Notes under the pieces: generated by a model
Told to the model about the DNA's origin: nothing
Seen by the model: the letters and a program-made list of their open reading frames with translations, nothing else
Database searches by the model: none
Part shown: positions 1-15,985 of the stretch, piece by piece
How positions within the stretch are numbered: the stretch's first letter is position 1
How the letters are laid out: each line of letters opens with the position of its first letter
Assembly (NCBI GenBank): GCA_008711295.1
Contig: VUYV01000331.1
Location: 728,390 to 792,389, forward strand
Length of the DNA: 64,000 nucleotides
Origin: Anarhynchus alexandrinus
Taxonomy: Eukaryota > Chordata > Aves > Charadriiformes > Charadriidae
Reading direction: 5' to 3'
Made by a program: the position numbers and the translations under genes

Positions 1-5320
<5,320 letters not shown>

Positions 5321-6837
5321 TGATGTCTTTTATTTGGCCGCCCCTGAGGAGCGCGGCGGGGAGGGGGATGGAGGGATCTCCACGGCCGAAGGATGCGGGA
5401 TGCCCCCGTGGCCGGGCAAAGCCAACCAGGACAGGCACCATTTTCGGGGTGCCGATGTTGGCGTCGGCATGAGCGTGGCGGAGCGAGCCCCGAGAGCGGG
5501 CACGGCTCGGCTGCTTTTATTTTCTCGGCGCGACGTGTGTCCCTGCCCGCTGCCTGCTCTCGCCGCCCTCCGTATCCCGTCGCCGAGGGAGGGTTTTGTA
5601 GCTCCAGCCCTCCTGGTGGTCGGGATGTGGGGAAAACGCTTTGGGGGGCTTCGACGGCAAAAATATAGAGGATTCAAATCCGGCAGCGCACGGGGTGTTT
5701 CTTAGGGGGGGGTACCAAACCGGAGATGCTGTGCCCACCTTGGGAGGCTGCTTTGCCGATTATTAAACTAAAAATGTTGGCAGGTTTCCTCCGCACCGTG
5801 CTTGTATTTGCCTGTCTGTCCGCACGGGCCCAGGAGAGCTCGGAGAGCACCTTCCCCTTTTGGTTAGCGGAGGTTTCGCTTTCGGCTTGTCAAAGGCCTC
5901 CGGCTGGCAGTGCCCGCCGCCGGGGGCTGCGCCGCGCGGGGGAAACCAAAGAGACGACCCGACCGCAGAAATGCCGTTCTGTGTGGATGGCGTAGGCGCC
6001 GCTGGATGCGGGACGGTGCCTCTTGGGCGAGGGGGGCTCTCGCTGGGTTGGTTTTCAGCGTGGGGCTGGTTTGAGCTCACCTTGGCATCTCCCGGGAGAG
6101 GGGGGGTGCGGGGAAATGCTCCGGCGCTCACGGCCGGAGGAGTTTCCTCTTTCCATCAGGAGGTATTTGCTCTGCGGGGACCCACCCCCCCCTTCCTCCA
6201 TGCGGTGGGATCTCGTCCCCAGGGCCTCCGTCTCCGGCTTTTTTGCTCCGGCTTCACCTTCCTGCTCGCTCCGCGCCACCCCGGGGACTATAAAGCCGAG
6301 TTTGTTCCCCTGTGCGTGTAAAGCTGTCAGTGCCCAAATTGAAGGGAAACAGTTTGATCCTTCTAAATACGCTTTCGACAAATATTTGCTGTTGATGCTG
6401 TCATTGGGCCATCGGCGCCCCTTGATGTCGGGCCAGGGGGAGGCTGTCGCTGCGGCGAGGGGGGTTTGCTTTGCGGTGGGGTTTGTTTTGTTTCCCCCCC
6501 TACCTCCCACCCCCCACCCCCCCTTGATATTTATTTTTTATTATTATTATTTTGGAGCGGGAGAGGCTTTATGGCAGCCTGTCGAGCTGCCGGGCTGGAT
6601 TTGCAACGCCGGCATCCAGGCGATGCAACGCTCCTGGTTTGTTGGTTGTTGGGTTTGTTTTGTTGTTTGGGTCGGTTTTTTTTTCTTTTTCCCCTCTTTT
6701 AAGCCCGAAACAGCAGGCAGGTGGCTGCCGTGGGGCTGCGGCGAGCAGCCGTGGGTCGCGGTGGGGACGGGCTGAGCCGGCGCTGGGAGGGGGGGGGAAG
6801 CAAGCAGGGTTTGGGCAGGGAATTTCCCAACTCTTCC

Positions 6838-6905
6838 AGGTCAGGAATAGAAACCAGGTCTCCTGACTCCCGGCTCAGCCCCTTATCCGCCACATCGGAT
6901 CGCCT
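6838..6905 (-). repeat. MIR-like SINE fragment (tRNA-like head, antisense)
   Basis: The stretch with AGAAACCAGGTCTCCTGACT followed by CCCGGCTCAGCCCC resembles the reverse complement of the tRNA-derived head of MIR-type SINEs, which usually reads GAACCCAGGTCTCCTGACTC. It is followed by a degenerate AATAATAATAATC tract. It is diverged and short, so the subfamily is not clear. The match is from memory of the consensus. Confidence 0.5.
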
Positions 6906-7369
6906 TTCTAATAATAATAATCATCGGGAATACATAAATAATAATACAAGGCGAGATAGTTACTACTCTTAGCGTTTGGTTTGCTCTGACTTCACCGATA
7001 GCCGGCGCTGGCCAAACCCCCGCTGAATCACACCCGCTCCTCCTGAATTTCAACATCTCGCCCCATCGCTCCCCATCTTTAATTTAAATTTGCTGATAGG
7101 GAGGCGAAGGCTTTGCAGGGGGGCTGGGGGTTGGGGGGCTGAGCCGTGGGCGCGCTCGCCCCGCGCTGTTTGGGTTGGGGCCGTGCCTTCGTTTGGGGTA
7201 ATTAGGCAAAACCGGAGGATGGAGCGGCGTGCCCTGGCTCTGGCTCGGTGTGCCCGAGGGATGCCCTCCCTCCCGGGCTGCAAGGTCCGCAGTTTTCTCC
7301 TTTTTTTTTTTTCTTCTTTTTCTGTTTTTTTGTTTTTGTTTTTTTTTTTTTTTTTTTTTTTTTAACCTC

Positions 7370-7370
7370 N
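7370..7370. other. Assembly ambiguity (single N)
   Basis: One N a few bases after a long T homopolymer (about 7340-7363). It is probably a place where polymerase or assembly slippage left an unresolved base or a joined contig edge. Confidence 0.9.
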
Positions 7371-8036
7371 CGGAGGTGCAGCTCCTTAAGGCGCTCTGTG
7401 TGGTGTTTATTCACTGTTTATGTCCTCACCTTGTGTGGACCCCAAAGGTCCATCTCTCCCCCATCCCTGCACCCCCGCAGCCCGTAAATTGCTGATCGAA
7501 GGAGTTCAGCCCTAAGTTGTGGTTTTTTGGGGATTTTTTTTTTTGGATGATCAGAGGTTTGTTGGCAGTAAAGGTCATATTTCGATGCCCAGTTTGACCC
7601 TGGGGCTTCAATTCGTGTTTGGTGGAAACCCCACATCTTGCGTCGGAAGAAAAAAAAAAAATTAAAACCCCATCTTTGCGACACTAGTTTGCGTTTTATA
7701 ATGAACCTGAAATAAAAAATAAAATAATTAAGTCATGCCCTTTGCCCTTCCCTCCCTGCACTCTTCTGCAGAAACTCCGGGTGTGGAAATACCGGCTGCG
7801 AAACGATCCGCACTCGCTCCTGGAAACCCAACGTGGTTTTCCCGGTTAACCTGCCACTGGGGGGCTCTCCGGCATTGCACCCCTCCACCGGCCGGCAACC
7901 CGAGCCGGTAACACGGCAACCCGAGCCGGTAAAGCTCTGGTAATCACCGCCTTTGGCCAAACACGATGGCTGGCGCTGCCTTCCCCTGCTTGGCTTTGGG
8001 AGAGGAGAGCTGCCAGCAGGAATTGCAATTTTTATG

Positions 8037-8165
8037 TGTGTGTATATATATAATATATATACTTTTTAACATATACATATGTAAATACATATATGTGTAT
8101 ATACTTTTTAACATATATATATGTAAATACACATATGTGTATATATGTGTATATATATGGGTGTG
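8037..8165. repeat. AT-rich repeat with 42-bp tandem duplication
   Basis: A TG/TA-rich simple sequence containing two imperfect 42-bp units, 8061-8102 and 8103-8144. Each begins ACTTTTTAACATATA and continues with GTAAATACA. The flanks are (TA)n and (TGTA)n. This is probably local microsatellite expansion. Confidence 0.8.
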
Positions 8166-8975
8166 CATGTAAAAATAGATGGTTTTTTTCCCCCCCCTTC
8201 TTGGCTGTGGCGTTGGCAATGAGTGGGACACGGTGCGCGTTGGCCGCCGTTGTGCGGGACCGGCGCCGGAGGCCGCGCTGTGGGGCTGGTGCGAGCGGGG
8301 CGCAAAGCACCCGTAACGTGGAAAGAATTGGCCGTTTGTCCCGGTACCCTGGGAAAGCCCTGGGCATCGTCTTCTCAGATGCGGTGAAATTTCTCCGAGC
8401 AAAACGTTCTCGTGGGGGTTTTTTGGGGTCAGAAACACGGCTGGGCTCCGTGCCCCACCTCTGAGCATCCCATTAATTTTCCAGCCCTGTCCCATCGCTT
8501 CATCTCAGCCCTTGAGCAAGTCTTTTAACTAAAGCTGCGCCCAGAAAGAAAAAAAAAAACCCAAACTTCTGAGGAATTTGGAATAGAGTCGAGTCGGGTG
8601 AGAAATCGCAGGGCAGGCGGGTGACAGGCAGAGCCCCCCGCTGGGCGGTGGGGGGAACCCAGAGAGCCACACCGCGGGGTTGGAGACCCCCAAGCGCCCT
8701 CCTTTCGAAGGACCCGCAGCCGAGCGAGGGGCGGCACCAGCGGCCGATGGCGGTGACGGCTTTGGCCGAGGCACCGTCCGGGCTGCTGCGCTGTGGGCCC
8801 CGAAAACCCCTCGTTCACTCCCAGAGTTTTAATTTTATTTTTTTTTCTTGCGCTCAGGCTCCTTCTGGGACAGATCTGGAGCGAAAAAGGACATTTTTAT
8901 TTTTTTTTTCAAGTTGACACCTTAGCTCTAAACAAATGGCGCAGCGGGTGCCAAGTGTTGACATACTTTGTGCAA

Positions 8976-9016
8976 ACAGGAAGTAATAAAATATTTGAAC
9001 TTCCTGTGGAATTTCC
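8976..9016. promoter_or_regulatory. ETS / RUNX / NF-kB-like motif cluster
   Basis: ACAGGAAGT at 8976-8984 and, inverted, ACTTCCTGT at 8999-9007 form a facing pair of ETS sites. The second runs straight into TGTGG (RUNX half site) and GGAATTTCC at 9008-9016 (kappa-B-like). The surroundings (8915-9020) are AT-rich for this intron. Function is inferred from motif content only. Confidence 0.35.
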
Positions 9017-9274
9017 TCCTTTTTTTGGTTGTTTTTTTTTTTTTTCTTTTTCTTTTTACCCCCTTTCTCTGTAGCTCTTTATTTAGCAAGACCCCGACTC
9101 GCCCGAGCTGCAGCCCTGGTGCGGAGCCCTCTCGTATCCCCGGCTGCTTGCAAAAGAACCCACACGTGGCAGAACGTGGAAAAAACGGATGGCTGGAAGC
9201 TCTCCAGGATGCTGTTCCTGCGTAAACGGGAGCATCTCCAGGGCCTCCCCCATCCCACCCACCTGCTGGCTGCC

Positions 9275-9340
9275 GTCCCCTTCTCTGTCCCCTTCTCTGT
9301 CCCCTTCTCTGTCCCCTTCCCCTCCTCTCCCCTCCTCTCC
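9275..9340. repeat. Pyrimidine-rich minisatellite
   Basis: About four copies of a 12-bp unit GTCCCCTTCTCT, followed by CCCTCCTCT repeats. Strand-asymmetric C/T-rich tract. Confidence 0.85.
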
Positions 9341-12300
9341 ACTGATGCTTCTGCTCTCCTCCTCCCAACTCCCCCTGGCAGCACTTCTTGCCCATCTCCT
9401 GGGAACTCTTGTGTGAAGTCTTTTTTTTGTCTTTTTTTTCCTTTAAATGCCTTTTTTTTCCTCCCTTTTGACTTTTTTCTAGCTGCCATTCAGTCTTCCT
9501 TAACCTTTATAAATCCCCTTCGCCCTTAACCCCTTGTTTCTGCTTTCCACCCCATCCCTGCCGTCCCGGCCGCCGTGTCGAGGAGGAAAGGGGGACCGAG
9601 AGGACTTGATCACCCGCCGGCAGCCTCGTAGGGAAGCACATCTGTACCCAGCTGTGCTCACTCGGGGTTAAAACCATCCCTCTGGCTGTGAGTGCGCCCA
9701 GAGCCCCGTGTGCCGGTGCCGGGGAGGCGGGAATGTTGGCGGAGGTGCCGGTGATGGTGGTTGGTGTCTCCCACCCTGCTCGTTTTGGGGGTGCGCGTCG
9801 GAGATTCGGTGCTTTCGGTCGCGTCCCCGCTTGGTGTGACCACAGTAGGTGCTGGCAGCGTGTCCCCATGCCACAGCGTGGGCTGGGAGGAGGTGGGGGC
9901 GAGAACATCTCGTATCCCCTCTCCACCTTGTCCCTGCGAGGTTGTTTTGGCTGAGCCCCATCCTGCACAGGCAGAAATCCCCCTCTGTGGCCGCTCTTCC
10001 TCCCCAAAAGGCTCCTTCTCGCCATATCCCTGGGGAGGGAGCGATGGGGCCATGCCTGGAGGGGACAGTCCGGTGTCCCCCAATCCGGCTCCCCCCTTGC
10101 GCGGCACGGAGCTGACGAGTGGAACGGCTTCTCACCTCCCACGGCTCTGAGTCGTTTCCAAGAACCGCCGCTTTTTGCTTTCGTATTTTTGAGATCCTCA
10201 GCCGGGTGAGGGTTTCCCTCCCCGCCTGCCCCCCTGCGCCCGACCTCAGCCCGAGCCGCCGCCCGGCCCCCCGCGCTCGGCTGGGAAACGGTGGGTTTGG
10301 GATGTGCGGAGGGTGGAAACCCCTTTGGTTCCCTGCCTGTGCACGGGGTCAGTGGCATCCGTGTCCCCGAGGGGTCGGCGGTCAGTGGGCGCAAGGCTGC
10401 GGTTTGGGTGCTGGCTGCCCTCGAGCATCCCGTGCGCTGGGGGCTCTCGCCTTCAAATATGGGTTAAAAAAAGCAAAAAAAAAAAAAGAAAAAAGCGGGA
10501 GAAAGATTTGCTGTAAAGGGGAAAATCCTGTCTGTAAATCCAGCCTGGAGAGAGCGTTGGGGCAGCTGCGGGAGGAGGGTGCCCGTGGCCCTGGGTGCCC
10601 CCAGCCCCGCTGTAAGGGCATCTCTTCCAGCAGCGCTCGCACTGCCCCGGTGGCAGCCGGGGAGGAGAAAGGGGTTGTATCAGCACTTACCGGGGATGAC
10701 ACATACCTCACTGTGGCTTCTCTATCCATCTCGAAGCCGTGTCGATAAAAGCAGCGCCCTGAACCACCCCGTCCAGCCCGGACACACCTCGGCCCCGCTG
10801 CCCACACCCCCCTATCTCACCTCCATCTCCGTTCCCATCCCACGCCCAGCGCCACCCCGGCTCCCCGAACCCCGGCGCGTCTGCAAACCACCCTGAAAAA
10901 GCCTTTCTCACTTTTGTTTTGGGCTTTTTTTTAATTTATTGAAGGTTATTTATTTTTTCTTGAGTTTGGAGAAGTCTGTGCTGTGGGTTTGGGGTTTGGT
11001 TTTTTCCCCCTTTTATTCCTAGTGGATGCTCCAGTTTGAGGCTAGGGAGAAAAAGGATGCGCAGGACTGTGCTAGCAAGGCAGGCCATCCCCCCACACCT
11101 TTCCTCATCCCTCGGGGCTGCCGGTGAGGCTGAGATTTACTACCAGAAATAGCAAAACTCACAACCCATTTTATTCAGGGAAGAGAGAAGCGGTGCAATA
11201 TTCCATCCTGTTAATCAGAATAAACTCTGTAGGGCCCCCGATATGATGCTAACAACTGGAAATCACCAGGCATCCCCTATAAGCTGGTGCTGCCCTAATT
11301 GGAGAGGCTCCATCCTGCCCAATTTGACCCGCAGATTTTGGGCAGGGTGGGGGGTGGGATGGGCAGGTGGGATTTGCATTCGCCATGGACTGCGTTGGGA
11401 TGCTGAGCTGCTTTAATTGGGACGGTGACACAGGTGGAGTCGGTCCGTGCGCGTCCCCGCAGCGATGTCCCTCCCCGCCACCCTCTCGGCTCGGCACCAG
11501 GCTCAAACCCCAAACCATCTCTGTGCCCCCGAGCGTTTATTTGACGGCAGCTCGCCCAGAGCCGAGGCCGAAGAGCTGAGTCAGCCCCTCGCGCTCGCTG
11601 GCGGCGGGGCTCGGTGTTGGGGGGGTTTCGGCGTTGGGGGCTTCCCCGTGGCACAACCTTGCAGGATCCTGTTAGGTTTTCCTGGTGTACAGCAGCCCCA
11701 TGCAAACTCGGTGCCTTCAGCGGTGTCGTATTTTTGTGCCTTAATGGCTGAAATGCCATCAGAAGTACAAAGCGGTGTGTTTAATATATAGCGGAGTTGG
11801 TTATTTCCTTGCTAACTTCTGGGTTGTACCATCTTTAAAAGCATTGATGGTTTCTGGCGAGATTTCTGACTCCTTGGGAATTGCTTGTAACGAAGAGCAT
11901 CTCTTTAGGGCTTCCCTCGTTTGCACCGGTTTTGGGGGGGGAAACAGAGAGAAAGGCGAAGCAGGAACGTTCCCCTTAGCTTTGGGAAAAGTGGTGGATC
12001 CATGAATTCACCCATCGCATCCGGCCCTGCCGGACACTCCGCTTCACGGAAGGGAAATTGCCGGCACCTTTGGGAAAGGCAGAGAGTGGAGCCGATGCCG
12101 GGAACCCCACGGCAACGCTGCCGTCTGCCCCCCAGCCTGGCGGGGATTTTGGCCGGCCGGTCTCGGGATGCTTTGTCGCATGGATCTATACTGGAGGAGG
12201 GGGGGGATTTGTGTAAATCCCCACTGTGCTCCCTCCGCACGTGAGGAAAAAAGGTGGTCTGGCGGTTTTGTTACGATTCAAAGCAATTTTGAGAGAACAT

Positions 12301-13031
12301 TGGGGACCTGGAGGAGCTCTGCGGGGCTCGGATGCGGCTCGGGGCGATGCTTCGTGGCCCTCCGGCTCGGCAGCTCCATGATGTTGGGTGGTGGAATAAA
12401 ACCTGTAGCTCCCTCCCATTCCTGGCACGTGGGGAAATGGGGACCTACGGAGTAGCAGCCGTGGGCGCAGGTCAGCGAGGAACAGCCTAAAACAGCGGAG
12501 GATGAGGAAGAGGGGCAGTTGGACAGGGTTTGGGGATGGGAGCCAAAGAGGAGCAAAGGCAAAACGCCCCCCTCTTGCCATATTCCTACGGGCAGTTTTG
12601 GGACCCCCCCCCAGTCTGCGGTGTGCCCGGGGGCAGTGCCACCCCGTGTTTGCTGCGCCTTTTACCCTCGGAGGTTTGATACGGCTTTGGCAAACGCCGG
12701 GAGAAGAGATCATGAATTATTCGAGGGTCCTGCGCTCCTCAGAAGGTCGGGTGGAGAGGCGGGACGGGGGCTGCGCCGTGCCAGCATTGTACGGCTTCGG
12801 ATCTTTATCTTGGCAAAAGGGCTCCCTCGTGGGGATGCCTAAAACTTGAACTCGAGATGTTTCTGTAATTAAAAGCAGGCTCGGTGCTGAAGTGCTCCCG
12901 TGGGGTGATAGTTTTGGGTATTATTAGGGTCTTTTGTTTTATTCCCCGGCTTGTCCTTAGCGAGATATAAATACACAGACATTTCCCAGTCTGTCCGGGA
13001 ATTAGGAAAAAAAAAAAGGGGGGGGGGGGGG

Positions 13032-13044
13032 NNNNNNNNNNNNN
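13032..13044. other. Assembly gap (13 N)
   Basis: Thirteen Ns directly after an A-run and a G-run. This is a sequencing drop-out at a homopolymer; the real gap size is not known. Confidence 0.95.
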
Positions 13045-15392
13045 GAAATAAGGAAAAAAAACCCCAAACAACTAAATCAATCAAACCAGCAAGATCATTT
13101 AAATAAATAAATGACCTCACCACTTCCCGGACAATCAGTTGTCAACGTAAAATTGCTATAATATGTTCTACTTTAAAATGCGGTGCTTAAAATAATGTCG
13201 ATTTCCCACTTCTCGAGACCTGTCCCCTTCCCTGGGGAGGAAGAGGAGGAAATCCGGAGGGACACTTTCTCGCTTCCCTATTAACGCTCTGCTCTGGACG
13301 CGCTGCAGCCGCTTGAGGTGGATGTTTAAAGAAACCCCGCGGGCTCCGTACGACCGCCCGGGAGCTTCGGCATCGCTCTCGCTGGTGGGGGACCTGCGGT
13401 GGGGATCCTCGCGGTGGCCCTTGGGCACGGGGAGGGGCTGATGCTGCCCGGGGACATCAGGCTCATCCCGGCCGTGCTCCAGCCTCCGGTGTGGCCGGTC
13501 GGAGCCTGTGCGGAGCTCGTGGGTCTCCGCTTCTCCCCGCGCTGATCCAGCCCTGCAGAGGGTCCTGCCTGGAGGTGTGAAAGGGCTTTGGATGGGGTGT
13601 AGGCTTTTTGGGGTGTCCTGGAACAAGGCAGGCATGGGAAATCCTCAGTGGGAACGCGAGGTGTTTTAGTATTGTAGTTTTATCGGCGTTTTCTCTGCTG
13701 TGCCTCCAGCTGCCGTTGGGGTTGTTGGTGCTTGGGATGGGGCGCTGGCATGGACGGTGCTGGAGAGCCCCCGGCCACCCCAACCGTCCCGCCCCATCCC
13801 ACCCTCCCCTCTCCCGTTTGCTTTTTGGATGGAGACAAATGACAAGCGAACGCCAGCCGGGGTGAGGGGCTGGGAGCCATCGGTGCCACGGCCGCACGCC
13901 GCACCAGGCAGCTCGAGCAGGGCACGACGTACCGCCCGCTCTCCCCCTCCATCCACCAGATCCCTGAAAAACCTCCCGAACGCCCCGTTAACCGGGGCCT
14001 TTGCCGCGAGCGGCCGGGCAGGAGGCAAAGGAGGAGGCTGAAGCCGCATCCCTGGGAGCACAGAGGAGACCCGCGGGCGGTGGGGCGGCCGCCGGCCCCG
14101 GGGTGGGGAGGGATGAGGAGACGGCGGCGCGAGGCTCGGGGCTGCCGAGTTCACGCAGGAGCCCTTGCAAATCGGTACTTGCTGCGAAGGAGGGTTTCTC
14201 TGTTTGTATTCCCATCGCTAATGTGTTTTGATCCCAGCGGGGGAATTTGCACCCTTTGGTATCTGCCGAGACCGTCCAGGGCATTGTTTTCCTGCAGAGG
14301 CAGTTCGGGACCGCTGTTGATACATGCATCGCAAGCAATTATGTTAAACTACCTCCTCCTCTCATTTCTTATAGGCACTGCTATCCAGTTAACCCCTTCG
14401 GGGTCCAATCCTGCAAAGACGAGGCGAGGGGGAGTCGGGACTCAGCTCCTGGAGGGGGTGGATAAAAATCCCGCAGGGAGAGAAGCAGCCCGGCACTGGG
14501 TTTCTGTGGGTCGGGCTGTGAGAGACCCCCCAAAGCCCCACAGGGGACCCGCTCGCCCCTCAGCAGGGTACGGGGATGCCCCAGGGGACACCCGGTGTCG
14601 GGGGCTTGAGGAGCATTGCCGGGGGGAGAGCAGAGTGGGGACAAAGGTTGCCCAACTGCGCTCAAAGCCATGGGTTTGCATCTCCTGGGCTGTAATCCCA
14701 GCCTCAAAAGAAGTATTATTAATAGAGCAACCGAAATTATATGGGCTCCAGTAAATTCACTCTTCTAATTGTTTTATTTGCCACATATAGTGGCTTCTCC
14801 TTTTATAATCACCTGGCACGTAGTAACTTCAAAAATCATTTCACTTAAAAATGACCGATATTTTCTAAGCGACGCGGTATTGGGAGTCAGAACGGGGAAA
14901 TTCTTTTTGGTCGCGTTGTACAAAGAAATCTTTGTTGAAATTGGTTGCAACACCTCCTGCTTTTGAAAGCTTCGGGGAAAACCCCAGGGCCCGCTTCTCG
15001 GCTGGGGTGGAAGAGGCATACCTGCTCCTGCTCGGGCTTTCAAAATAAAGCAGAATCGGAGAAGTGGGCATTGATTTAGTGTCTTTGGAAGAGGTGAAAC
15101 TGGAGCAGAAGGATCCTCTGGTGGATGGGGGATGTTTGGAGAATTAAGTTTTGTTGAAGGCTTCTTCCAGAAGGATGTTGGTGGTGTTTCGATGGCGGGC
15201 ACGGGGACGTACCAGCCGTGCCAGGTGCTGTACAAAAGAAATCCAAAATAGCAAAAGAAATCCCTGCGGGGTCCGGCGGCGCGGCCCGAAGGGCGCTGTG
15301 CGAAGGGCCGAGCGGGCTGGCGCGGGATGCAGGGGACGGGACGAGCCGGCACCCAGGAGGAGCATTTGGGAGCATCGCGGGAAGGATGTTGG

Positions 15393-15480
15393 TGAGCTTT
15401 GCAGAGGGGCAGTGTTTTGCCTCGTGCCTCAGTTTACCCATTTGTTAAGTGGGTCTAATAACCTGCAGGGCTGCGGGTGA
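15393..15480 (+). repeat. MIR-like SINE fragment (sense)
   Basis: The part GTGCCTCAGTTTACCCATTT followed by GTTAAGTGGGTCTAATAACC and TGCAGGGCTG follows the MIR consensus region that reads GTGCCTCAGTTTCCCCATCT, then GTAAAATGGG and the GCAGGGTTG segment. This is an old element, shared in type with mammals and other amniotes. Confidence 0.65.
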
Positions 15481-15659
15481 TGCGGGAGCGTTGCAACGTA
15501 CACGGAGGCGGTCGGCGGCGAGGAGTTACCGTGCCGTAGCTGGGGCTGCGTGTTGCGGGGTTGTGAAGGCGACGCGGCCCCGCAGGGTTTGCGGGCTCTG
15601 GAGGACAGCGCGAAGGGTCACGGCTTGGAAAAGAAGGGGGCGGAGGAGGGGGGAGTCAA

Positions 15660-15985
15660 TGCTAAAAGGCAAGTTTCATTTCAAGGAAGACAACAGCTGA
15701 AGGACCAGAACTATCAAACAAAACCACAAGATCACATCAGATGTCAGGGCAGGACACATCTCGTTTCTCCCCCTCGAAAGGGCTTATCAGCGCAACCAAT
15801 CACTTTAATGATGTGGCGGAGGGAGGAAGAGGATTTGACTCAGAGCGAGATGAAATTTAGTTCCTAAGACCCTTCTCTTCCGCTGCCGGAGACCAGTCAC
15901 CTGTTCTGCAGTCAGCCAGAGATAAATCATATCCTGCAGCGGAAGGTGCCGAGACATGATTTTGCATTATTTTATCTTGCTCTTT
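15660..15985. promoter_or_regulatory. Candidate intronic haematopoietic enhancer
   Basis: A dense set of sites for blood-cell factors lies in unique sequence just downstream of a GC-rich block. It includes ETS AGGAAG (about 15684 and 15824), E-box CAGCTG (15694-15699), RUNX AACCACA (15722-15728), reversed GATA CTTATC (15783-15788), CCAAT (15795-15799), AP-1 TGACTCA (15836-15842), E-box CACCTG (15898-15903), AGATAA (15920-15925) and TTATCT (15972-15977). The RUNX site would allow auto- or cross-regulation, which is known for RUNX genes. No conservation or chromatin data can be seen, so enhancer function is an inference. Confidence 0.4.
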
